DNA of 64,000 bases from Euglena gracilis (lineage: Eukaryota > Euglenida > Euglenophyceae > Euglenales), in contig CP154955.1 of NCBI GenBank assembly GCA_039621445.1, positions 8,296,241 through 8,360,240 on the forward strand. The letters are read 5' to 3'. This document shows positions 50,896 through 57,900 of this stretch, piece after piece. A program made the translations under genes and the position numbers. The number at the start of each line of letters is the position of its first letter. Position 1 is the stretch's first letter. The notes under the pieces are model-generated. The model had not been told where the DNA came from and did not search any database. It saw only the letters and a program-made list of their open reading frames with translations.

Positions 50896-52197
50896 TATAT
50901 ATTATACTATTAATAAATATAACAATTTTTTGTAAACAAGCCGTACGTTCTCGCTCTGGGGTTTGTTGCATTGTTTCTTTGTGTCTTTCAATAGCTCATT
51001 TTGTGGAATGGTGTGGCATTATCGAGGGTAAGCACACCATGCACCCTCCCCAGCCCAACACAATAAAAAATGCAAAGGTGTGGTGCCCAGTCACACCTCC
51101 AGTGCGATGTGTGGTAGAGCAACGCAGTTCGGAGCCCTTGCCCCCCCCCCTGGCGTCAGGTGACTGTAGCCAACGCGGACCTCTCAGATTTGGCCGGTGG
51201 CTCTAAGCCATGGTGGCCCAGACCCACGAACCAGAAATTGCAAGCACCTTTTTTCTACATTTTTTGGGGGGTTTTCGATTTTGGAAAAATTTGGGGGGTT
51301 GCGGCCTTTTTTTTGTTTCTTTCTTCGGGTCCATGTGTCCGCGTCTCCCCCCCCCCCCCGGGGGGAAGGGGAAAAGAAGGGCAATGGCCCCGCCCCGTCC
51401 GCCGCCCCCGCCCCCCGGGCGCCGCAGCCGCAGCGCCCGGCCGCCGCCGCCCCCGCTGGCCGGCCGCAGCCCACGGCCCCGCGCAGCCAGGCTTGTGCTC
51501 AGTCGGGTGCCTTACCCCATGGGGGGGGGGGGTGCTAGGGGCAGGCACCCCACGGTAAGCACAAGCATGCGCACAGCGCCAAGAAGCCGTTCCGGCCAGG
51601 GCGTCGTTTCTGCCGAGGGGACCCCACTCCCTCAACGGGGGGGGGGATCTCCTGCCTTCGTCTTTTGCTTTTCTTGACAAATGCGATTTCAGAGTTTTTG
51701 TACTCCAGTGTTGTGGCAAAACCTACAAAAAGGGTCCGCGAGGTATATGCACTGCCACAGGGCTTTCCTGTCACACCTGGCCCATGAATAGGGAACCATT
51801 GAAGTGTTTGGGAGTGCGGCGATCCAGCTTTTTGTGGTCCACCGTCCAGCCTTCTCCGCAGGACCATTGACAGAGATTAACAGAGAGATTTTTTTTTAAT
51901 TTTTGGCGACCCGGGGGGTGCGTGGGTGGGTGGTCCGGACCTCCCCCCGGAGGGGGCGATTGCTCTTCTTCCTCTGTTTCCTGTAGTTTTTATGGACTCC
52001 AAAATTGATCCCTCAAATGTGGGTCCCCCGAGCCCCCCCTCGCCCCCCCCCCCAGGGGTGGGTAGGCCCGGATGCCCGGGGTCTTAAGACAAACATCTGG
52101 TCATTTAGCGGCGCTCCGGGGCCAGCACACCGCAGGCTCGGGCTTCGTGCCATACGACTATGGCCAGGCCCCCGGACCCTTCGGCGCGCGCAAATGA
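22979..52197 (+). CDS. EXOSC10: Rrp6/EXOSC10-like nuclear exosome 3'-5' exoribonuclease, about 22-25 exons
   Basis: Catalytic subunit of the nuclear RNA exosome (RNA processing and decay). Exons: 22979-23113, 23426-23533, 24316-24451, 25845-25949, 27939-28073, 29143-29308, about 32197-32300, 33848-33912, 34300-34443, 34947-35111, 36622-36750, 37113-37186, 37690-37755, about 38778-38909, about 41330-41500, 41989-42045, 43958-44091, 45652-45720, 46774-46875, about 47279-47480, about 48269-48485, 48772-48828; possibly also 48990-49175, 51380-51506 and 52109-52197. PMC2NT part: [24 protein letters not shown] nuclease: [46 protein letters not shown] and [16 protein letters not shown], all catalytic residues present. 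[24 protein letters not shown], then [12 protein letters not shown]. Basic tail: [20 protein letters not shown]. Phases agree at most joins, for example 24451/25845 and 37186/37690. A stop at 48826-48828 competes with a phase-compatible tail ending [17 protein letters not shown] and TGA at 52195-52197. Confidence 0.88.
24576..25614. mobile_element. hAT-like element family D, copy 1, in an Rrp6 intron
   Basis: Element 24584-25606: begins CACGGCGGTCCGTAAGG and ends GCTTAAGGACCGCCCTG. Perfect 8-bp duplications GATTGAAT lie at 24576-24583 and 25607-25614. It contains the hairpin GGCGCCTTCGGCGCC (24691-24705), which as RNA is a UUCG-type tetraloop stem, and long TTTTTGGCC/AAAATTT words. It lies wholly within the intron between exons 24316-24451 and 25845-25949, which still join in phase. 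The internal 400-bp segment is repeated with variation (CTCCCTCAAAACCCCATTTTT at about 24748 and 25208), so part of it is duplicated. Confidence 0.88.
25963..26222 (+). other. Unexplained open frame with hydrophobic segment in an Rrp6 intron
   Basis: A continuous frame of about 85 codons gives a hydrophobic stretch ([20 protein letters not shown]), then [20 protein letters not shown] and [16 protein letters not shown], and ends at a good donor (CCTG/GTGTGC). Codon composition and residue mix look more like real protein than the surrounding intron does. It does not resemble any Rrp6 region and no start codon with upstream control is evident. It may be an exon of a nested gene, a captured fragment or chance. 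No family was recognised. Confidence 0.3.
26247..27078. mobile_element. Inverted-repeat element with TAATAAGTGC ends, containing a second nested element
   Basis: The left end CCCCCCCTAATAAGTGC and right end GTGCACTTATTAGGGGGGG are inverted copies. Internal GTGCGCACCCCC words recur. Nested inside, about 26309-26719, is a block bounded by CCCTATGTCCAACGACC and GGTCATTGGACATAGGG, with further internal copies of ATGTCCAACGACCACC and a hairpin-like GGCGTGAAGCGCCGGG. Neither block has CAG-type ends, so these are different families from the hAT-like ones. Target duplications were not identified. Confidence 0.65.
27470..27835. mobile_element. GCAGGCACTCC family, copy 3, in an Rrp6 intron
   Basis: Shares TGCCTGGGCAGGC, GGCAGGCACCGACTCC, CTTCTGGCCGAAGGC and GGGTTGGTCAAATTC with the copies at about 11030-11420 and 15021-15300. 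The central hairpin is degenerate here. Ends were not resolved. Confidence 0.55.
28100..29050. other. Rrp6 intron without clear exon
   Basis: Contains a short family A fragment (CTGACTGACTGACTGGTTTT near 28437), ordinary sequence and an AT-rich tract of TTATTAATT-type words (28850-29045). Confidence 0.5.
29427..29870. mobile_element. hAT-like element family B (CCAGCC-rich), copy 2
   Basis: Element 29435-29862: begins CAGGGCGTTGCTTAAG and ends CCTTAAACAGCGCCCTG. Flanks CTCGTTTG (29427-29434) and CTCGTTGG (29863-29870) match at 7 of 8 bases. The interior has CCAGCCAGCA words, GGGTCAAAAATGGG words and GGTACCCAG, as in the copies near 708-1118 and 39636-41292. Confidence 0.8.
30316..31662. repeat. 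1.35-kb compound microsatellite (CCCA, CA, GCAC, CACAC, CACCC units)
   Basis: Simple-sequence tract in the Rrp6 intron between exons 29143-29308 and about 32197. It passes from (CCCA)n through (CA)n, (CGCA)n and (CACAC)n to (CCCCA)n and (CAACA)n. It contains no stop codons on either strand for about 480 codons, which makes very long but meaningless open frames. The family D element at 31663 is inserted in its right end. Confidence 0.97.
31655..32126. mobile_element. hAT-like element family D, copy 2, inserted in the CA microsatellite
   Basis: Element 31663-32118: begins CAGGGCGGTCCATAAGG and ends CTTAAGGACCGCCCTG. It shares TTAGTTAAGGACCGC, CAGTTTTGGACCCG and the GGCGCCTTCGGCGCT hairpin with copy 1 but is half its length (456 against 1023 bp). 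It is flanked on both sides by ACACACAC, consistent with an 8-bp duplication but uninformative inside a CA repeat. Confidence 0.82.
32928..33385. mobile_element. hAT-like element family F in an Rrp6 intron
   Basis: Element 32936-33377 (442 bp): perfect 17-bp inverted ends CAGGCTTTTGCTTAAGG. Flanks ACCTGGAC (32928-32935) and ACCTGGCC (33378-33385) match at 7 of 8 bases. It contains CTAGCAGACCCCCC blocks, the mini-hairpin GGCGCGAAGCGCC (33087-33099) and GGCGCGCAGCGCC. A relative with diverged, partly nested ends lies at about 38076-38785, directly against the Rrp6 exon at about 38778. Confidence 0.88.
35320..36370. repeat. Dispersed repeat 'I', copy 2, interrupted by a family A element
   Basis: Matches 8200-8870 over GAACCTGAAATG, TTTCACAAGGGAACCCAGGT, GTGCTTTTTTG, the run of CAAAATTTGG words and TTGCTTTTT...GGAAAAATTCTGC. 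It fills the intron between exons 34947-35111 and 36622-36750. A 355-bp transposon interrupts it at 35529. Confidence 0.75.
35521..35891. mobile_element. hAT-like MITE family A, copy 2, with perfect target duplication
   Basis: Element 35529-35883 (355 bp): begins CAGACAATTGCTTAAGC and ends GGTAAGCAATTGTATG. Perfect 8-bp duplications ACCCAGGT lie at 35521-35528 and 35884-35891. The homologous repeat at 8411-8418 has a single ACCCAGGT without the element, so insertion is shown directly. It carries a perfect GGCGCC-GAA-GGCGCC hairpin (35684-35698). Confidence 0.93.
38076..38785. mobile_element. Family F relative abutting an Rrp6 3' splice site
   Basis: Inverted ends GGCTTCTGCTTTAGCAAAAG (left) and GGTCAAAAGCAGAAGCC (right). 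An internal CAGGCTTTTGCGTAAAG near 38493 marks a second, nested end. Shared words are TTGGCCAGTGGAAGTTCTAG and CAGACCCCCC, and the hairpin near 38738 is degenerate. The AG of the presumed 3' splice site of the next exon (about 38776-38777) is inside the right terminal repeat, so the element probably supplies the acceptor. No clean target duplication was seen. Confidence 0.5.
40397..40700. mobile_element. hAT-like element family K, CG-rich, nested in family J
   Basis: Element 40405-40692 (288 bp): begins CAGACTTTCATTTAGTG, ends CACTTAATGATAGTCTG. Perfect 8-bp duplications ACCCTGAC lie at 40397-40404 and 40693-40700. The body is built from degenerate GTGCGCCGCGG / GTGCGCTGCGGCAGCG words alternating with T-runs and is far richer in CpG than its surroundings. 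Confidence 0.9.
40799..41170. mobile_element. hAT-like MITE family A, copy 3 (older), nested in family J
   Basis: Element about 40807-41162: degenerate ends CAAGCAAATTAAGC and GGTAAAAAATTGTATG. Flanks ACCAGAAC and TCCGGAAC match at 6 of 8. The body follows copies 1 and 2, including GGCGCCGAAGGCGCC (40963-40977). Confidence 0.72.
42060..43957. other. Rrp6 intron between exons 41989-42045 and 43958-44091
   Basis: Mostly T-rich sequence with a short region near 42773-42900 that is open but has no recognised protein. The longer AATTTTTGCGCATTTTT repeat (about 43420-43890) fills its 3' end. Joining the flanking exons gives [10 protein letters not shown] in phase 0, so nothing coding is required here. 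Confidence 0.5.
45118..45395. repeat. (GTGC)n microsatellite
   Basis: About 280 bp of TGCG units with a few TGCA variants in an Rrp6 intron. An uncertain GC-rich stretch just before it (44925-45117) could hold an exon, but no frame resembles Rrp6. Confidence 0.95.
46121..46410. repeat. 18-bp minisatellite GATTGGAATTATTATTAA, about 16 copies
   Basis: Nearly perfect tandem array with single-base variants (GGAAATATT, GGATATATT) in an Rrp6 intron. It is flanked by CTGGAATCCCTGAAGCCCCG on the left and CAGGCCTTCCCTGACAGCCC on the right, which look like the ends of the 13517-13640 family. The array may therefore lie inside such an element. Confidence 0.9.
47945..48170. repeat. Tandem 53-bp duplication followed by AT-rich tract
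   Basis: ACAACAGGTAAGCAGTATTA with its continuation (TACATTTTTAGTATTATCAT) occurs at about 47988 and 48041. A TATATTATTATA tract follows. Each unit contains a CAG/GTAAG donor-like word. Confidence 0.8.
48835..48989. repeat. Degenerate 10-bp tandem repeat (GTGACTGGGC)
   Basis: Roughly 14 units, perfect at the right end and decaying to the left, placed directly after the stop at 48826-48828. Because the unit is 10 bp and contains TGA, every frame is closed, so the array cannot be coding. It ends one or two bases before a coding-like stretch (48990-49175). Confidence 0.85.
48990..49175 (+). other. Coding-like stretch, possible extra Rrp6 C-terminal exon
   Basis: The frame gives [20 protein letters not shown], then [18 protein letters not shown] and a Ser/Gly/Pro-rich end. 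GC content and residue composition match the neighbouring exons. No AG acceptor exists between the in-frame stop at 48966 and the start of the similarity, so it cannot be joined to 48772-48828 by normal splicing as the sequence stands. A continuation exists downstream (51380-51506 and 52109-52197, phase-compatible with each other). Confidence 0.45.
49238..50612. mobile_element. 1371-bp TA-flanked inverted-repeat transposon (mariner-like ends), non-autonomous
   Basis: Element 49240-50610 between TA dinucleotides. The inverted termini GGCGGCCAAACTCGCA match perfectly, then TTTAAG / CTTCAG. Inside, GTGCGCAAATGCGCAC and TTTGCGCAAATGCGC palindromes occur at least five times. A long hairpin occupies about 49983-50110, with arms CACATGTGTATTTTGTGTAA and TTACACAAAATACATGTGTG. 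No transposase-like frame was found. The TA duplication points to the Tc1/mariner type by convention only. Confidence 0.85.
50612..50930. repeat. AT-rich tract with (TA)n
   Basis: About 300 bp of TATAT/TATTA words ending in a pure (TA)n run at 50841-50896, immediately right of the 49240-50610 element. Confidence 0.95.
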
Positions 52198-54983
52198 GCG
52201 CGGCGGTGCGCCTCCCCCCCCCCCCACGGCGCAGCTGCTGAGCCCCCAGCGCCGGGAAGGAGATGTGACAGTGCTGGTGACGTGGGTTTCGAGGGAGGGG
52301 TAGCTGACCCTGTCAGTGTTAGTTTGGTGGGGTGACTCTTTGCCTTCAGGAACCCATGTTTTCTTTTTACGCAAAATTTTAGATTTCTGATGACAACTTT
52401 CGAAGCACCTTTTCTCCAGTATTTTTGTATTTTTGAGGTGATGTCACGGGACAGCATTGCTTTTCACGGGACAGGGTATTAAGAATAGCAGATGAGGATG
52501 TCCTCCCATTTGGGGTGAGTCACCCCTTTGTCACAAAAAATAATCGGCCAGCTCCTGTTTGAGTCCCTCACTGGGGGCAACCGACGAGAATGACAGTTGC
52601 CACACGCAGTGTCCGCGGCAACAGTGCGCCGAATTTCTCGTCAGAGATTTTTTTTTTAAAGTTTCGTCACCCGGGTGGGTGGGTGGGTGGGTCCCGGAAG
52701 AGCCCCCCCTCCCCCTCGGGGGGGGGGGTCTGGCCAAGTGGATGTCAAGAGGGGTTTACCTCCATTTTCGGCGCGAAATGCCGAACTTCATTTTTTTTGG
52801 CCCCCAAAATTGACCCCCAAAATGAGTCCCCCCGAATCCCCTCCCCTGCCCCCCAGGGGGGTGGGTGGGTGAGTCCAAAAGAACCTCCGCTTCCCATCCT
52901 GCATTGTAGCACACCGCCGGCTTTGCGTCACGGACGCCGCCGCCGCCGCCGCCGCCGCCAGCCCCCCTCCCCCAACCCACTTTGCCTCCCACCTTGCCTG
53001 TAAATGCCCTGGCCCGCCTTCCCTCCCTTACCTGTCGGATGACGCCGCCCTGCCCCTGTGGCGGTCCCCCCCATCCCCCTGTGTCGCTGTGCCCAGTGCA
53101 GGGATTTTTTGTTTTAAGTTTGTGCCCCCGGCCCGGGTAGGGTGGGAGGGTTCGCCGGACCCCTCCCCTCCGGGGGGGACCCCGAAGACAAGCCCTCTGA
53201 TGATGCTGGGCGATGCTGGGCGATGCTGGCATTTTTTTTGTAATTTTAGAAGAATTAAACCCATTTTGAGGATTATTTTCCCACAAATCTCCAGTTTTCC
53301 ACCCATCTTGTCCACATTTTATTGCATTTTGGCCATTTTGCGTCATTTTGGTGATTTTGGGTAAATTTTCACAATCTTTTGTGGACATTGTTGGTGTTTT
53401 GGGCAATTTTAGTTTATTTCAAGCCATTTTAGGTCATTTTTTGTTGCTTTTTGGGGCTTTTTGTGGTGCAGATGCTGGACAAGGTGCAGATGCTGGAGAA
53501 GATGCAGATGCTGGGCACCATGCAGATGCTGAACAAGATGCTGGATTAGTGCAGTGGATGCAGACACTGGACAACATGCAGACACTGGACAAGGTGCCGA
53601 TGCTGGACAAGATGCAGACACTGGAGATGCTGGACAAGATGCAGACACTGGACAAGATGCAGACACTGGACAGCGTGCAGACACTGGAGATGCTGGACAA
53701 GATGCAGATGCTGGACAAAATGCAGATGCTTGCAAGATGCAGATGCTGGACAAGATGCATATACTCGACAAGATGCAGATGCTGGACAAGATGCAACGGA
53801 TGTATATACTGGACGAGATTAAAACTCTTGACAAGATGCAGGTATTGGTCGAGATGCACACGCAATGGATGTAGATACTGGACAAGATGCAGATGCTGGA
53901 TTAGTGCAATGATGCCAAATGAAATGAGGGATCGAGGGAGATGCTTGTGGCCAATGGTCTAAAATTGGCTTTGGCCGACCGGACAATGGTCTTAAAGGAG
54001 CCAATCCAGTCAATCAGCAGTCAAAGCGGAAGTATATCTGGCAGTACCCGCAAGCCAAAGGCGGCCAAAGGTGGGTTAAATCAGGCAAAGTAGCCAAAAG
54101 TGGCCAAGAGCGGCCAACAGTTGTACAAGTGGGTAAATGAAGAAATGTGGATAAAGGTGGATGAAGTGCATGCAGATGTTGTATTGGATGCTCTGGAGGC
54201 AGGTGTCTGAGTGAATGTGGGTGCAAGAGGTACACCTCTAAGGGCTTCAAAGGCGATGCTGGGCGATGCTGGGCTCAAGGGCATGGGTGACCAGAGGTGC
54301 TTGCCTGAAGGTTCTTGTGGGTTCCCCGCCGGAGGCGGGGAAAAGGCCATTTTCGGCGCGAAGCTCCAAATTTTTTTTAGCCCAAATTCGACACCCCAAA
54401 AAGGGTCTCCCTCCCGGTCCTTGGTGGGTGGGGACCCCCCGGTCTTAAAAAAAATTCCCTGGCCCAGTGGGCATCGATGTGCTCCTGAACCCATCCTTGC
54501 AGAGCCACCCCATCACTCATATTCACCCCCCCCCCCCGCTAACGCTCTTGCCACCACCGGCCTGACCTGACCCCCTCCCCCCCCCTCCACCGCCTGTCTT
54601 GTTCTGGGGCCTCGGTTGGACTGGGGCTCCATGGCATGAGACAACTGGACTGCCACCGACCGCCTATCCCAGCTATGGCTAGACTTACCTTTTTGGTGGG
54701 GAATGTCACGCGGGGGTCTGCCTGTCCCATATATAATTTTTTGGAAACAGCGCTGCCCGGGAACTGCAACAGTCAGGGGCTTTGTTGAGAGTACTCCCTC
54801 CCCCCATAGTGGTATATGGTCGCAGTTGTTGCATAATGGCAGCAACTGGCGTTGAAAATATCATTTGTTGTTGGGACTCCTTTTCTGTCGATTCGGACCG
54901 TCGCGAGGCACGCGAACAACACCCTGTCACACATACCCATCTGCTCTCCACACTCCCGACCACAGCTTGGTTTCTGCCAGCCA
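52198..54983. other. Spacer between the Rrp6 and sirtuin genes
   Basis: No exon recognised. It contains several GGCGCGAAATGCC / GGCGCGAAGCTCC hairpin remnants with C/G tracts (about 52670-52880 and 54230-54450, the second pair sharing GATGCTGGGCGATGCTGGGC with 53205-53230), a (CCG)n tract at 52934-52962 and a minisatellite at 53466-53905. The last 200 bases before 54984 probably contain the sirtuin promoter. Confidence 0.5.
53466..53905. repeat. Minisatellite of ATGCAGATGCTGGACAAG units
   Basis: About 24 units of 18 bp or close multiples, with variants (GACACTGGACAA, TGGAGATG). Because unit length is a multiple of three, one frame is open for 204 codons (QMLDKMQTLDK-like) and another for about 106. 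There is no splice context or conserved flank, so coding is doubtful. Confidence 0.85.
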
Positions 54984-57900
54984 ATGACCGTCTTCCTCTC
55001 CGTCCTCCTGCGGAGCCACTGGCGCTTGTGCCGCGTGGGCGTCAGTCGGGCCCTTTCCACCACCACTTCTGCTGCCGTCAGGGGACGTTCCAGTCTGGCT
55101 TTTTCTTTTGCCCAGTACCCTTTTGCCCACATGGCCAAGCTGTCCAAAAGCCCATCAGAAGTCCATCGGAGATTGCCAACTTGGGGCGATCCAGACACCT
55201 ACCCTCAGCCTGTAAGTTGTCATCTACCCGGGAGGTTGCCATTTTGTGGCCCTGTCATGCTGGAAACACCCCCCCCCCCCCGTAAGTGGTTGTGCTCGCG
55301 GACGTGTCAGGTGACAACGACCCGGGAAGGGGGGTGTAGGTGCCCCATGGCCAAGCACCTACAGTGAAAATGGCCGAAAATGGCCGAAAATGGCCGAAAA
55401 TGATATTTTGGGCTCTATAGGTGGGGGTCCCAAAAAGTGCCGAAAACGGCCAAAAATGGCCGAAAATGGAAAAAATCTGGGGGTCAACTATAGGTGCTTG
55501 CCCATGGCACACCCATGAGGGGCACACACATGGTTTCGGTGGGGTTTCCTGCCGGGCCTGTCCCCTGCGTCCCTCCAAGACCTGGCCGGGCAGATCAGCT
55601 CTGGGCGCCGGGTGCTCTTCATCACCGGGGCCGGGCTCAGCGCCGCGTCGGGGGTCCCCACCTACCGCGGCTCCGACGACGCCATCTGGTGTGTTGGGTG
55701 AGTGCCTCCTCTTCCCATGCAGCCTTACCACCTTACATCCCTTCCTGTCCTTGGCACGACTGGTCCATGCCAACCCCCCCCCTGTGTCAACTGCACTTTT
55801 CCCGTGCCCAAAATGCCATTTTCTTTATGGAACAGTGCACATCACACGGCATGTCCATGACCCCCCCCCGTGTCAACCGCTCTTTCCTGAAGTTTGGAAG
55901 TCAAGGACGGGGGTGGGGGGATGCACCACCGCCTGACTATGTCCGCCAGCACCACTCTGCGACCTTGGCTCCGCTTCATTTTTTGCCGTTTTGATGATAT
56001 TGCGCAATCCGCAGGTTGTTTGTGCACCTTTCCAAGTCGCCCTCATGGCTGTTCAGCTGCCCTCAGGACTATTCAGGGCTTCCATGTGGGTAGAGGAATG
56101 GGTCGACCCCCCCCCCCCATACGTTGGCGATGCTTGGGTGACGCCAAGGACCTGGTGAATTGTAGGATTGCAAGGCGGGCCGAAAAAGTCGTGTCTCACC
56201 ATCCCCAATGTGTACGTTCAGGTTCTGCCGTTGTGTGCTGTGCACCGTCGCACCGCCGCAAGGACCCGCCTAATTTGTGGGTGAGCTCAATGGGCACAAT
56301 TCAGAGCCGCTATCTTACGGTCGGGACGTCGCCCAAAGCCCAAACGGACCCCGTTCCCATCGGGTGGGGGGGGGCAGAGGGGGCCAGCCAGCAGCCTTTT
56401 CCTAGTTGGCCCCATTTTTCCCCGACGCCTGCTTTCGGTCTCCACCCCTGCAGGACGCGTTACATGCACGAGTGGGGCACGCGGCGCAAGTTCTGGGCGG
56501 ACCCCCTGCGGTGGTACAACGAGTTCTGGCTGCCCACCCACGCCCTGACCCTGGACAGCGTGCGGAAAGGCGCCCAGGCCAAGTGTGTGTGAGTGTGTGT
56601 GTGTTGTGGTGTTGGGGGGAGGAGCAACAATAGAGTCGAATGGCAGGCAAAGAGATTGGAAATGACGAAGGAGGAGTTTGGATCCACACGCCAGCCCATC
56701 GATCTCCCGCCACTTACACAAAAAAAAATCGGATTTGGCAGGGCCAACCTTTGGTGTTGGACGGATATGAATTATTCATACTGTTTGAGTCCCTCCAGCC
56801 TTACATCGTGGTCATGGTCTTGTTGTGTTTTACAGTCATCCTGGGTCTCCCCGTTGCGTCCGGCCGTGGGGGGAATCGAACACTTTTTTTGTGTTTTGCG
56901 ATTTTGGCAATTTTTGTTTTTTTGTTTTTTTTTGTATTTTTTGCCACATTTTTTGAGAGTCCATGTTGCATCCCCCCCCCCAGATTAGGGTACGAGAGAG
57001 AGGAGCTCGAGCTACCCTCCCCCCCGCAGGGGACTCTCCACGGTGTCCCTGCGGACCACGTCGGCGGCCGGCGCGGCGCTCTCCGCCCTCAGCGCCCACG
57101 TCCGCCCCAACGCCGGCCATGAGGCGCTGAACCAGATCGCGGCCGTGACCGCCCCGGCTGGCAGTGTTGAGGGCAGGGGGGGGGGGAGGACGCAAATACA
57201 ATTTGTTGCGGTTTTCGACTTTTGGCAAAATTCGCTTTTTTTTTACGTTTTTTGGGGGGGTTTTCTGGCGCTTTTTTTTTACGACGGTCCACTTTGTGTA
57301 CCCCCCCCATGCTGAGAGAACAACAAACGTTGGCACTGAGGAAATCATCGTTCTTTTTCTTGGATCGAACCCTTCGATATCTGGTCACAGGGGATCATCA
57401 TACGACATGCGACCGGAAAAAAATTCGAAAAGGTTCGAAATGTCCAACAGGCAACTGCAACGTTTTCCAGATGTGGAGCCGTGAGACGGGGCAAATAATT
57501 TTTTTCCTTCAGATTACCACTGTGTCGCGTTGGTAATTTTGCAACTTCCTGGGACCATACAAGTATCAAGTGGTGTCCAGTGTCCAATGATCGTCTCCTG
57601 TTCGGACCGCAACTTTCGTTGGACACGGGTCAGGGTATACCTTGGCTGATCCCCAACACAAGTGATTTCCATCCTCATTATCCACGCTGCAGCCGGCGCC
57701 CAACGTGCATATTATCACGCAGAATGTGGATGGATTGCATACTGTTGGTCTGCTGTGCTTCATGGCTTCACGGAACTCTGTTTGTTTGTTTTGCATTTTT
57801 TTTTGCATTTTCCCCCCATTTTTCTTCAAGACTTTTAAAAACCCTTTATTGTTTAAAATTTTAAAACTGTAAAATTTTATTAATTAAAACTTTATTTCCC

